A stretch of DNA of 42,424 nt from Planctomyces sp. SH-PL62 (GTDB lineage: Bacteria; Planctomycetota; Planctomycetia; Planctomycetales; Planctomycetaceae). The notes beneath the pieces are model-generated. The model did no database searches and was not told the origin of the DNA. It was given only the letters and a program-made list of their open reading frames with translations. Location: NCBI GenBank assembly GCA_945905295.1, contig CAMDPX010000038.1, positions 1 to 42,424 of the forward strand, read 5' to 3'. Position 1 is the first letter of the stretch, and every line of letters starts with the position of its first letter. This document shows, in pieces, positions 1-8,535 of this stretch. The translations under genes and the position numbers were made by a program.

Positions 1-1293
1 AACATTGATCGGCTGGCGGCGCGGGGCGTGCGGTTCGAGCGGGCGTATTGTCAGTTTCCGCTGTGCAATCCGTCGCGAGCGTCGTTCCTCACCGGGCTGC
101 GGCCGGACTCGACCGGCGTGTTTGAGAACTCGACGCAGTTCCGCAAGAACGTGTCCGACCACATCACGCTGGGGCAGACGTTTCAGAAGGGGGGCTACTT
201 CGTGGCTCGCGTCGGCAAGCTGTATCACTACGGTGTGCCGGCTCAGATCGGGACCGACGGGCTGGACGATCCGCCGTCGTGGCAAGAGCGGATTAACCCG
301 CGCGGCCGCGACAAAGACGACGAAGAGAAAATCTTCACGCTCAACCCCAAGGCCGAGGGGCCGGCGCGGTTCGGCGGGACGCTCAGTTGGCTGGCGGCCG
401 ACGGCGAAGACGCCGAACAAACCGACGGTCTTTCGGCGGCCGCCGCCATCAAGCTGATGGAGCAGCATCGCGAGAAACCGTTCTTCATCGCGTGTGGTTT
501 CTTCCGGCCGCACACGCCGTATGTCTCGCCGAAGAAATGGTTCGACCTGTACCCGCTCGACAAGATCAAGCTGCCGGTGCTGGCCCCCAACTACAAAGAG
601 GGGGTGCCGGAGCCAGCGTTCCTGTCGTCGAAGAAGGAGCAGGAAAACATCTCCGACGATCTCCGCAAGCAGGCGATCCAAGCGTATCACGCCTCGACCA
701 GCTTCATGGACGCGCAAGTCGGCCAGTTGCTCGACGGGCTGGATCGGCTGAAGCTGGCGGACAAGACGATCGTCGTGTTCTTCAGCGATCACGGCTATCA
801 CCTCTACGAGCACGGCCTCTGGCAGAAGATGTCGCTGTTCGAGAACTCCGCACGCGTGCCGCTGCTGATCTCCGTCCCCGGCAGCAAGAACGCCGGACAG
901 ACCTGCCGACGTCCCGTGGAGTTGGTTGATCTGCATCCGACACTCGCCGAGCTGTGCGGTCTGACCGCGCCGAGCAATCTCGATGGGAAGAGTCTCAAGC
1001 CATTGCTCGACAATCCGAAAGCGGAATGGGACAAGCCGGCGCTGACGCAGGTGACTCGCGGGACACCGACGCAGACGAATGCTCCGACTGTCAAGCCGAC
1101 GATTGTTGGTCGCTCAATGCGTACCGAACGCTATCGCTTCACCGAATGGAACAACGGCGAGAAGGGGACAGAGCTGTACGATCACGACTCTGATCCGGGC
1201 GAGTTGAAGAACCTCGCGAACGATGCGGCTCATTCGGCCACGGTGTCTGCACTGCGGAAGGAATTGCGGTTGCGGTACAAGCTCAACGAATGA
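1..1293 (+). CDS. Sulfatase (iduronate-2-sulfatase-like), 5' end outside window
   Basis: The reading frame is open from base 1 and ends at TGA 1291-1293; the N-terminus, with the first metal-binding aspartates, is missing. The sulfatase signature CNPSR at nt 64-78 carries the cysteine that is converted to formylglycine in this family. Further on, FFSDHGYHLYEHG (about nt 780-815) supplies the Asp/His metal and substrate residues, and the C-terminal part has the usual short sheet domain ending in a TELYDHDSDPGE motif. Family knowledge: these enzymes hydrolyse sulfate esters, often of sulfated polysaccharides, and planctomycetes carry many of them. The closest type by motif layout is iduronate-2-sulfatase-like (choline-sulfatase/IdsA group); the true substrate cannot be read from sequence. 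The gene is followed by a palindromic repeat and then faces a convergent cytochrome gene. Confidence 0.9.
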   Translation, partial: NIDRLAARGVRFERAYCQFPLCNPSRASFLTGLRPDSTGVFENSTQFRKNVSDHITLGQTFQKGGYFVARVGKLYHYGVPAQIGTDGLDDPPSWQERINPRGRDKDDEEKIFTLNPKAEGPARFGGTLSWLAADGEDAEQTDGLSAAAAIKLMEQHREKPFFIACGFFRPHTPYVSPKKWFDLYPLDKIKLPVLAPNYKEGVPEPAFLSSKKEQENISDDLRKQAIQAYHASTSFMDAQVGQLLDGLDRLKLADKTIVVFFSDHGYHLYEHGLWQKMSLFENSARVPLLISVPGSKNAGQTCRRPVELVDLHPTLAELCGLTAPSNLDGKSLKPLLDNPKAEWDKPALTQVTRGTPTQTNAPTVKPTIVGRSMRTERYRFTEWNNGEKGTELYDHDSDPGELKNLANDAAHSATVSALRKELRLRYKLNE

Positions 1294-1346
1294 TTGCGAA
1301 GCTCCATGTCTGATTGGTTGGGACTTCGATTGATGTTTGCGGTCTT

Positions 1347-1531
1347 GGCCTGAAAGGCCGCAACTCGAAAGCCCAGGGCAACGCCCTGGGTGTGAGGTGC
1401 TCAGACGCCGAAAGCCCTGAAAGGGCGAAACATAACGACCACGATTGTGTCGCCCTTTCAGGGCTAAAATCTTGTCTCTTCGGCCAACCCAGGGCGTTGC
1501 CCTGGGCTATCGAGTTGTGACCCTTCGGGCC
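1347..1531. repeat. Nested inverted repeat between convergent genes
   Basis: A large inverted repeat of about 85 bases per arm (1347-1435 against 1446-1531). Within each arm are smaller palindromes: CCCAGGGCAACGCCCTGGGT at 1372-1391 (mirror near 1488-1506), and AAGCCCTGAAAGGGCG near 1412-1427 (mirror near 1450-1465). It fills nearly the whole gap between the sulfatase and the convergent cytochrome gene. It could act as a bidirectional terminator, but there is no clear U-tract; a mobile palindromic element is equally possible. Short reading frames across it are translations of the repeat, not genes. Confidence 0.85.
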
Positions 1532-1543
1532 AAAACGCGACAC

Positions 1544-4500
1544 TCAATTCTTCGTCACGGCCTCATCCAAATTCAGTAACGCGCGAGCAACCAGCGACCA
1601 AGCGGCGCGTTCGCTGGCGTCGCCCTCACCCGGCCCCGCGAGCGTTGCGGCATCGAGTTCTTTGGCGGCGAGTCGTTCACGTTGTGACTTGATGAACCGA
1701 CTGAGCATCACGACCTCTTCATCGGCCGGCGGTCGCGTGAGGCAGCGGCGGAAGAGTTCCACAAGTCTGACTTCATCGTTGCCGCTGATCGTCGCGAACT
1801 GGCGACCGAGCGCTTGCGAGGCTTCGGTGAAGACGACGTCGTTGAGCAACGTCAGCGCTTGCAGCGGCGTGTTTGAGACTTCTCGCCGCACGACGCACGC
1901 TTCGCCGCTGGGGGCGTCGAACGTCGTGAACATCGCAAACGGCGCGGTTCGCTTCGTGAACGTGTAGAGGCTGCGGCGATGCCGATCGAGTCCCTCGCTG
2001 ACCTTCCAGGCGAGTTGCCCGTAGGTGCCTTCGGTCGTGACGTTCGCCGGTTGCGGCGGAAAGACGCTCGGCCCACCGAGCTTGCGGCCGAGCAGTCCGC
2101 TGACGCTGAGCAATGAGTCTCGCACCGATTCGGCTTCCACGCGGAATCGTGGGCCGCGCGCGAGCAGTTCGTTTTGCGCGTCCCGTTTCAGCAACTCTGG
2201 AGTGACGCGGCTCGACTGTTGATAGGTTGCGCTGGTGACGATCAAGCGGTGCAGGCGTTTGAGCGAGTAGGTCAGGCTTTCCAGCCTGACCCGATCGGCG
2301 TTCGACGTCGATGGAGCATTCGGGTCAGGCTGGAAAGCCTGACCTACGAAACCCACCGCCAGCCAATCGAGCAACTCTGGGTGCGACGGCAGCGCGCCTT
2401 GGAAGCCGAAGTCTTCTTGCGTGCGGACGATTCCCCGTCCGAAGAACGTCGCCCAATGGCGGTTGACGGTGACTCGCGCGGTCAGGGGGTTGTTCGGACT
2501 AATCAACCATTGCGCGAGTGCGGCTCGGCTTGTCGGGCTGTTGTTCGGCAACGCGGGCAGGAATGACGGGACGCTCGGTTCGACTTGTTCTTTGGGTTGC
2601 AGAAATTCGCCGCGATGATGGCGATGCGTCGGACGCGGGTTGTTGTCGGGACGTTCTTGCATGACGAGAGACGTCGGCAACGTCGGTCGTTGAGATCGCA
2701 AGTTCTCGATCGCTTGCCGCTCGGCCGCGAGTTCGGGCGCGATCGTGACAAAGTATTGCTTGAGCCGCTTCAAGTACGGCACGTCAGCGGATTGCTTCTC
2801 TGGCTCATTCAGAGGTGACTCATTCGCGGAAGGAACGGTGACATTCCCGCCGTTCGTCGATGCACGGGCTCGCAAGCTACGCAAACTCAACAATGCGGAT
2901 TCGACTTCGTTCGGCAGGAACGGGGCCTCCGCGGCGGATGGATGAGTGGTCACGGAAATGCGGAAGCGGCCGATCGCGGGGGCGTAGTAACGCTCGAAGA
3001 GCATCAGCAGTGTGAAGCTCTTCGACGTCAGCGGTTCGGACAGTGCGAAGACTGCGGCGTGCGGTTTGCCTTGCCCGCCGTTGATGGACCAGCCGGTCTG
3101 TTTGTTATCGTCGAGCGCGGCCATCGCGTTGCTGTTGCCACTGGCGAAGGATTGGGACGCGCGAATAAATCGAGCCCCGCCACCGGGAGCCGCGATCGCG
3201 ATGTTGCTCAAGAAGAAATCACCGAACGGACCTTCGTAATAGACTCGGCCAGGACCGTGCTTCGGCAGGCGATCATCCGGCAAGGCTTCGAGTCGGACAG
3301 CGGTGATGCCATCAGGGACATTTTCAAAGGCGACGACATATTGATCGCTCTTGGAAATATCGCCGCTCGAAAAGACCGAACCGTCCGCCTCAATCGTCAG
3401 CAGCGGCAGGTTGCTTTTCGCGGAGACCGGCCGGAGTGGCATCCAGCTCACGGCGGACTTCTCGGCGGAGGCGAGCCAGGCGTTGAACTTTTGATCGAAG
3501 TGCCGCTGTCGCTGTTCAGCGGCCGAACCGTTGACCGAGTTCCGTCGGCCGAAGCTGATGCGAAACTTGCCGAGCGTGTGCGTCATGCCGTGTTGTTGTT
3601 CGAGTCGGATCGTCCAGCGCGCCGTCTTGTCCGCGAAGCCAGCCGGCTGCGCGAGCACGAAAGTCGCCGTGCGGTTCACGTTCCAATGACCGGGTCCATG
3701 AATCGCCCAGCCGCCGGTCTTCGTGTTGCCGTCGATCGCTTGAGCCGCATCGAATTTCTCCTGCGAGAAGTCGGCAGAGGCGTTGGCGAATTTGAGTTGC
3801 TGAATTTCGCCTGGCACATCACGAGTCACAATCGACGCGGTGATTTCGCTGAGCACGAAGTTGCCGTGCGGCGTGCGACCGGGGCCTTTGCTCGGCAGCT
3901 TGTCGTCGATCAACGCTTCTAGTCGGATCGCCGCGACATCCTTGAGGTCACTGTCGAGTTGAACCTCATACGAGTCGGTTTCGGGGTTCGGTCCACTGAG
4001 CAGCACGCTGGCGTCGGATTGAATCTCCGCAGCCGCACCGTTGGCAGAAATCACGGCGACTGGCTTGAGCGGCGTCCATGTGAACTCATCTAGCAGCGGG
4101 AACCGATTCGGCAGGTCGGCTTCGAGTTCGGCGATACGCCGGTCAATCTCGGCTTGCTTGGCGACGAGGTCGGGGACCGGGATGTCGAACTCCGGTTCGT
4201 CGGCGTTGTTGAGCAATCCGAAGAAGCGGTAGTAATCGGTGTGCGTGATTGGGTCGAACTTGTGCGTGTGACATTGAGCGCACCCAATCGTCAGTCCCAG
4301 CCAGACCGAGCCGGTCGTGGCGACTCGGTCGGTCATCGCGTGGAAGCGGAACTCCAGCGGGTCGATGCCTCCCTCTTCGTTGAGCATCGTGTTGCGATGA
4401 AAGCCGGTCGCGATCCGCTGCTCGACCGTCGCGTTCGGCTGCATGTCGCCGGCAAGTTGAGCCATCGTGAATTGATCAAACGGCAGGTCGGCGTTGATCG

Positions 4501-5269
4501 CGTTGATGACCCAATCGCGATACGGCCAGACGTTGCGAGTACGGTCCTTCTCGTAGCCGTTTGTGTCAGCGTACCGAGCGAGATCGAGCCAGCGCCGAGC
4601 CCAACGCTCGCCGTAGGTCGGCGACGCGAGCAATCGGTCCACGAGCCGCTCGTAAGCATCCGGCGACGCGTCGTTGACGAAATCATCCGCCTCGGTTGGC
4701 GTTGGCGGGACTCCAATCAAGTCGAGAAACACACGCCGCGCGAGCGTGTGCCGATCGGCCTGCGGAGACGGATTGAGCCCTTCCATTTCCAATCGAGCGA
4801 GCACGAAATGGTCAATGCCGTTGCGCGGCCAATTGGCATCGCGCACCTTCGGCAACACGGGCCGCTGCGGTGCGATGAACGCCCAATGCGGCCGATACTC
4901 CGCGCCGCTGGCGATCCAGCGTTTGAGGATGTCACGCTGCTCGGCCGTCAGTTCAAACTTGGTGGAAGCGGGGGGCATCTTGTCTTCCGAGCCGTCTGGC
5001 AGGTTGATGCGGCGGATCAATTCGCTCGCGTCGGGTTTGCTCGGAGCAATCGCCACCTTACCGCTGTCAGCGGATTTGATCGCGGCCTCGCGGACATCGA
5101 GCCGCAGTCCGCTTTGACGTTGTCCCTCGTCCGGTCCATGACACTTGAAGCAGTATCGCGACAAGATTGGCCGCACGTCCCGTTCAAACGATGGGGCGTC
5201 GGCGGCAAGGATGGTTGAAGCCCAGAGACCGAGAACGATCACTGCAAGTTGGCTGACACGAGTTATCAC
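1544..5269 (-). CDS. Planctomycete cytochrome DUF1549/DUF1553 protein
   Basis: 1241 residues with a GTG start at 5267-5269 preceded by GGGAGAG. Residues 1-22 form a signal peptide. The N-terminal PSCyt1 domain has the haem-binding CFKCH motif (C40, C43, H44). DUF1549 follows (about 150-360) with the typical second motif CAQCHTHKFDP. A central stretch (about 400-800) carries two concanavalin-like beta-sandwich repeats, each with a DxLPxxGPGR signature. DUF1553 (about 920-1220) includes NRHWATFFGRGIV and TPLQALTLLND. Family knowledge: these proteins are planctomycete-specific, exported, and often occur beside sulfatases and glycan-degrading genes, so a role in periplasmic oxidation of polysaccharide fragments is plausible but unproven. 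Oddity: a palindromic element is translated in frame inside DUF1553 (VGQAFQPD...RLESLTY, about residues 974-1001), replacing what is normally a short loop. Confidence 0.92.
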   Translation of the reverse strand: MITRVSQLAVIVLGLWASTILAADAPSFERDVRPILSRYCFKCHGPDEGQRQSGLRLDVREAAIKSADSGKVAIAPSKPDASELIRRINLPDGSEDKMPPASTKFELTAEQRDILKRWIASGAEYRPHWAFIAPQRPVLPKVRDANWPRNGIDHFVLARLEMEGLNPSPQADRHTLARRVFLDLIGVPPTPTEADDFVNDASPDAYERLVDRLLASPTYGERWARRWLDLARYADTNGYEKDRTRNVWPYRDWVINAINADLPFDQFTMAQLAGDMQPNATVEQRIATGFHRNTMLNEEGGIDPLEFRFHAMTDRVATTGSVWLGLTIGCAQCHTHKFDPITHTDYYRFFGLLNNADEPEFDIPVPDLVAKQAEIDRRIAELEADLPNRFPLLDEFTWTPLKPVAVISANGAAAEIQSDASVLLSGPNPETDSYEVQLDSDLKDVAAIRLEALIDDKLPSKGPGRTPHGNFVLSEITASIVTRDVPGEIQQLKFANASADFSQEKFDAAQAIDGNTKTGGWAIHGPGHWNVNRTATFVLAQPAGFADKTARWTIRLEQQHGMTHTLGKFRISFGRRNSVNGSAAEQRQRHFDQKFNAWLASAEKSAVSWMPLRPVSAKSNLPLLTIEADGSVFSSGDISKSDQYVVAFENVPDGITAVRLEALPDDRLPKHGPGRVYYEGPFGDFFLSNIAIAAPGGGARFIRASQSFASGNSNAMAALDDNKQTGWSINGGQGKPHAAVFALSEPLTSKSFTLLMLFERYYAPAIGRFRISVTTHPSAAEAPFLPNEVESALLSLRSLRARASTNGGNVTVPSANESPLNEPEKQSADVPYLKRLKQYFVTIAPELAAERQAIENLRSQRPTLPTSLVMQERPDNNPRPTHRHHRGEFLQPKEQVEPSVPSFLPALPNNSPTSRAALAQWLISPNNPLTARVTVNRHWATFFGRGIVRTQEDFGFQGALPSHPELLDWLAVGFVGQAFQPDPNAPSTSNADRVRLESLTYSLKRLHRLIVTSATYQQSSRVTPELLKRDAQNELLARGPRFRVEAESVRDSLLSVSGLLGRKLGGPSVFPPQPANVTTEGTYGQLAWKVSEGLDRHRRSLYTFTKRTAPFAMFTTFDAPSGEACVVRREVSNTPLQALTLLNDVVFTEASQALGRQFATISGNDEVRLVELFRRCLTRPPADEEVVMLSRFIKSQRERLAAKELDAATLAGPGEGDASERAAWSLVARALLNLDEAVTKN
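2267..2347. repeat. GTAG-footed REP pair (family A) inside a coding region
   Basis: Perfect 28-base inverted repeat (2267-2294 against 2320-2347). Each arm is itself a hairpin, AGGCT-TTCC-AGCCT, with GTAG at the outer end, so the unit is two head-to-head REP-like hairpins. It lies in frame in the DUF1553 gene and encodes VGQAFQPD at one end and RLESLTY at the other. Copies of the same family occur at 22048, 23745 and 31363. Confidence 0.9.
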
Positions 5270-5308
5270 GGTAGCGCTCTCCCATTCAATTCGTTCATCG
5301 CACCAAAT

Positions 5309-5366
5309 GTAGGTTGGGACTCCGTCCCGACCCCAATCGTCTGGTCGGGACGGAGTCCCAACCTAC
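5309..5366. repeat. GTAG-footed palindrome (family B, GGTTGGGACTCCGTCCCGACC)
   Basis: Two facing hairpins, 5309-5333 and 5343-5366, with GTAG at both outer ends. It sits one base beyond the stop codon of the acyl-CoA synthetase and upstream of the cytochrome gene start, both on the minus strand. Copies at 30348-30395 (intergenic) and 40932-41004 (in frame in a gene). It may terminate synthetase transcription. Confidence 0.88.
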
Positions 5367-5367
5367 G

Positions 5368-7047
5368 TCACGCGGTCTCGATTGAGGCCACGTCTTGCAG
5401 TCCGAGTTCCTGAATCGCTTGCTCACGAATTTTGAACTTTTGAATCTTGCCGGTGACTGTGGTCGGAAAGCTCTCGACGAACTTCACGTACTTCGGGCAC
5501 TTGAAGTGCGCCAGATTGGCGCGGCAGAAGTCGCGGACTTCGGCGTCCGTCGAAGTCATTCCGGGACGTAGCCGAATCCAGGCGAGAATCTCTTCGCCGA
5601 ACTTGCGATCCGGGACGCCGACGACTTGCACGTCTTGCACTTTTGGATGCTGATAGAGCAACTCTTCAATCTCGCGCGGCGCGATGTTCTCGCCGCCGCG
5701 AATGATGAGGTCTTTGAAGCGGCCGGTGATCCGGAAGTAGCCGTCGGGTTGGCGTAAGGCCATGTCGCCGGAGTGCAGCCAGCCGTCGGTATCAATCGCT
5801 TGCGCCGTGCGGTCCGGCAGGTTGTAGTAGCCGAGCATGACGTTGTGCCCGCGGCAGCAGAGTTCGCCCGATTGGTCATCTGGCAGCGGTTGGCCAGTTT
5901 GCGGATCGACGATTCGCGCCTCGATGCCGGGCAGGACGCGGCCGACGGTACCGACGCGCTTCTCAATCGGATCGTCGGTGCGGGTCATCGTGATCAGCGG
6001 CGAGGCTTCGGTCAGACCGTAAGCAATGGTGATTTCTTTCGCGCCCATGTCTTGCGTGACACGCTTCATCAGTTCGATCGGACACGGACTGCCCGCCATG
6101 ATTCCCGTTCGCAACGACGAGAGATTCCGGTGCGTGAAGTTGGGATGTTCGAGTTGTGCGATGAACATCGTGGGGACACCGTAGATCGTCGTGCAGCGTT
6201 CGGCGTCCAGTGCGTCGAGCGTCGCTTCGGCCTGGAAGGTCTCGTGTGGAAACACCATCGTCGCGCCGAAGACCGCCCCGCACGTCGTCCCCAGCACGCA
6301 GCCGAAGCAGTGATACAACGGAACCGGAACGCAGATACGGTCGGTCTCGTGCAGCCGCAGACACTCGCCGCAATAAAAAGCGTTGAGCAGCAGATTGCGG
6401 TGCGTCAGCAAGGCTCCTTTCGGAAAGCCGGTTGTGCCGGAGGTGTATTGCAAGTTGATCGGATCGTCTGGTTTCAATCCCGCCTCAACTTCCTCCAATC
6501 GTGCGGCCGACACTTGTTCGCCGCGTGCGAGCAACTCATCCCAGCCGAGCATTCCGGGGTGATCGTTTCCACGCATTCGGACGACCCATTGCAGCCGCGG
6601 AAACTTCGGTGAGTGCAGCGTGCCGGGCGTGGAAGTCTTCAATTCGGGGCAGACCTCATCGAGCATCGCGAAGAACTGCGACGCTTTGAACTGTTCGATC
6701 AGCGCGATGCCTCGCAAGTCAGCTTGCCCAAGCACGTATTCCAGTTCGGCCGGACGGTACGCCGGATTGATCGTGACCAGCACAACGCCGATCCGCGCCG
6801 TCGCGAATTGCAGAATCACCCACTCCGGCCAGTTGGTCGACCAGACGCCGAAGTGATCGCCCGGTTGCAGACCGATCGCCAGCAGTCCCCGCGCGGCGCG
6901 GTCCACCGCTTGATCGAATTCGGACCAGGTCAACCGCACTCCCGCCTGCGGGAAGACCAACGCTTCGCGCGATCCAAACCGCTGAGCGGTACGGCGCAGC
7001 ACCGGCCCAAACGTCAGCTCATCGACCCACGGAGCGTTGGTGGTCAT
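5368..7047 (-). CDS. Acyl-CoA synthetase, AMP-binding (FadD-like)
   Basis: 559 residues from ATG 7045-7047, chosen over an upstream in-frame ATG at 7128 because TGGAG lies at the right distance and the protein then begins at the usual family N-terminus. Adenylate-forming motifs are all visible: YTSGTTGFPKG (phosphate-binding A3), YGLTEASP (A5), HSGDMALRQPDGYFRITGR with KDLIIRGGENI (A7-A8 hinge), and TGKIQKFK with the catalytic lysine near the C-terminus. Family knowledge: such enzymes activate fatty acids to acyl-CoA through acyl-AMP. The sequence resembles the medium/long-chain group. It is divergent from a thiolase gene across a 245-base gap containing a strong inverted repeat, so the two may serve fatty-acid breakdown together. 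Confidence 0.93.
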   Translation of the reverse strand: MTTNAPWVDELTFGPVLRRTAQRFGSREALVFPQAGVRLTWSEFDQAVDRAARGLLAIGLQPGDHFGVWSTNWPEWVILQFATARIGVVLVTINPAYRPAELEYVLGQADLRGIALIEQFKASQFFAMLDEVCPELKTSTPGTLHSPKFPRLQWVVRMRGNDHPGMLGWDELLARGEQVSAARLEEVEAGLKPDDPINLQYTSGTTGFPKGALLTHRNLLLNAFYCGECLRLHETDRICVPVPLYHCFGCVLGTTCGAVFGATMVFPHETFQAEATLDALDAERCTTIYGVPTMFIAQLEHPNFTHRNLSSLRTGIMAGSPCPIELMKRVTQDMGAKEITIAYGLTEASPLITMTRTDDPIEKRVGTVGRVLPGIEARIVDPQTGQPLPDDQSGELCCRGHNVMLGYYNLPDRTAQAIDTDGWLHSGDMALRQPDGYFRITGRFKDLIIRGGENIAPREIEELLYQHPKVQDVQVVGVPDRKFGEEILAWIRLRPGMTSTDAEVRDFCRANLAHFKCPKYVKFVESFPTTVTGKIQKFKIREQAIQELGLQDVASIETA

Positions 7048-7143
7048 GTTCCGATCTCCACGGAATGAAGAATTTGTCGCAGCAGGATAAAGCGGCCGAC
7101 AGAAATTTGTAGTGCGGTGATTCTGCAAAACTGATAGCGGAAA

Positions 7144-7221
7144 GAGCCCGACGAATTTAAGGAGACGACGAATGATCTCGCTGGTTCAACATTCGTCGTC
7201 TCCTTTCATTCGTCGGGCTCC
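7144..7221. repeat. Inverted repeat in the divergent promoter region
   Basis: Arms of about 31 bases (7144-7174 and 7190-7221) with two small mismatches, and a loop of about 15 bases. The core words are GAGCCCGACGAAT and GGAGACGACGAATG. It lies between the divergent acyl-CoA synthetase and thiolase starts, so it could form a cruciform or a transcript hairpin upstream of either gene. No other copy is seen in the window and no GTAG foot is present. Confidence 0.85.
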
Positions 7222-7292
7222 TTGTGCGATTCTTTCGCCACGCGAAGATTACTGGCCACCATTTCAATCGAGGTCATTGCTGGAGAACTGCC

Positions 7293-8465
7293 ATGAACGA
7301 TGTCGTCATTCTTTCCGCCTGTCGCACACCGATCGGTAAGTTTCAGGGAACGTTGTCGTCGCTCTCGGCGACCGATCTGGGCGCACCTGTCGTGCGCGCG
7401 GCGATTGAACAAGCTCGCGTCACACCGGAGCGCATCGACGAGGTCATCCTGGGCAATGTGCTGGCCGCGGGAGTCGGACAAGCACCCGCTCGGCAAGCGG
7501 CGTTGCGAGCGGGGCTGCCGCCGACGGTCGCGGCGTTGACGATCAATAAGGTCTGCGGCTCCGGCTTGAAGGCGATCATGCTGGCGGCTCAAGCGATTCG
7601 CGCTGGAGACGCGGACGTCATTGTGGCCGGGGGCATGGAGTCGATGAGCCGTGCTCCGTATTTGTTGGAACGCACAGGGCCTCCGTTGGGTGATCGAAAG
7701 CTGCTCGACGTGCTGCTGCAAGATGGCCTGACGTGTCCATTCAGCGGACGCTCGATGGGACAAGTTGCGGAAGCACTCGCCAAGTCCGATGGGCTGACTC
7801 GTGAAGATCAAGACGGGTACGCCGCAGAGAGCCACCGTCGAGCCGTCATCGCGATCGCACAAGATCTGTTCGATCTCGAAGTCGTCCCTCTGACGGTCAT
7901 GCAGCGCAAAACGGAAATCGTGATGACGCGCGACGAAGGGCCACGCGCCGAAACGACCTGCGAACAACTCGCGCGACTGGCTCCTGTCTTCGATGCGGCT
8001 GGCACGGTCACGGCCGGAAACGCCTCGACGATCAGTGACGGAGCGGCCGCCGTCGTGGTTGCATCGCGAGCGTTTCAGGAGGCTCACGGACTGACGCCCC
8101 TGGCTCGCATCGTGGCTTACGCGACCGCGGGGACGGAACCGGGCGATCTGTTTGTGGCCCCGGTCGCCGCCATCACGAAGGCGCTGCACCGCGCCGGTGT
8201 CGCGATCAACGACGTGGATCTGTTCGAGATTAATGAAGCCTTCGCCGCTCAAATGCTGGCGTGCGTGCGGCGGTTACAACTGCCGCTGGAAAAGGTGAAC
8301 GTCCACGGGGGAGCAATTGCGCTCGGGCACCCGCTGGGAGCTAGCGGCGCGCGAGTCGCCACGACGTTGTTGCATGCACTGCGACAGCGTCACCAGCGAT
8401 GGGGTGTCGCGGCGCTGTGTCTCGGCGGCGGGAACGCGGTCGCGTGCGTGTTGGAATGCTTGTAG
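7293..8465 (+). CDS. Thiolase (acetyl-CoA C-acetyltransferase type)
   Basis: 390 residues, a typical thiolase length. The ATG at 7293 is favoured over an in-frame ATG at 7224 because GGAG precedes it and the protein then starts [17 protein letters not shown], the normal family beginning. Active-site motifs: [10 protein letters not shown] with the nucleophilic cysteine near residue 88, [30 protein letters not shown] with the catalytic histidine, and the C-terminal CLGGGNA with the second cysteine. Family knowledge: thiolase II condenses two acetyl-CoA or cleaves acetoacetyl-CoA; thiolase I works in beta-oxidation, and sequence alone does not separate them. The neighbouring acyl-CoA synthetase suggests fatty-acid degradation. 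The TAG stop is supplied by the GTAG foot of a palindromic element. Confidence 0.95.
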   Translation: MNDVVILSACRTPIGKFQGTLSSLSATDLGAPVVRAAIEQARVTPERIDEVILGNVLAAGVGQAPARQAALRAGLPPTVAALTINKVCGSGLKAIMLAAQAIRAGDADVIVAGGMESMSRAPYLLERTGPPLGDRKLLDVLLQDGLTCPFSGRSMGQVAEALAKSDGLTREDQDGYAAESHRRAVIAIAQDLFDLEVVPLTVMQRKTEIVMTRDEGPRAETTCEQLARLAPVFDAAGTVTAGNASTISDGAAAVVVASRAFQEAHGLTPLARIVAYATAGTEPGDLFVAPVAAITKALHRAGVAINDVDLFEINEAFAAQMLACVRRLQLPLEKVNVHGGAIALGHPLGASGARVATTLLHALRQRHQRWGVAALCLGGGNAVACVLECL

Positions 8466-8514
8466 TGACCCGATTCATCGGGTCGGGGTTCGACCCCATG
8501 AATGGGGTCACTAC
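8462..8514. repeat. GTAG-footed palindrome (family C, TGACCC-type)
   Basis: Hairpin TGACCCGATTCATCGGGTC after GTAG 8462-8465, and a second facing hairpin ending in CTAC 8511-8514. It overlaps the thiolase stop codon and lies between convergent genes, so it may work as a shared terminator. The two hairpins differ in the stem (CGATTCATCG against CCATTCATGG), yet both still pair. Confidence 0.87.
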
Positions 8515-8535
8515 TAGCGCTGATGCGAAGTCGGG

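Noticed and set aside
1283-1543. Short open frames across the nested repeat, with peptides such as ALPWA
   Set aside because: They are translations of the palindrome in either direction and have no other support.
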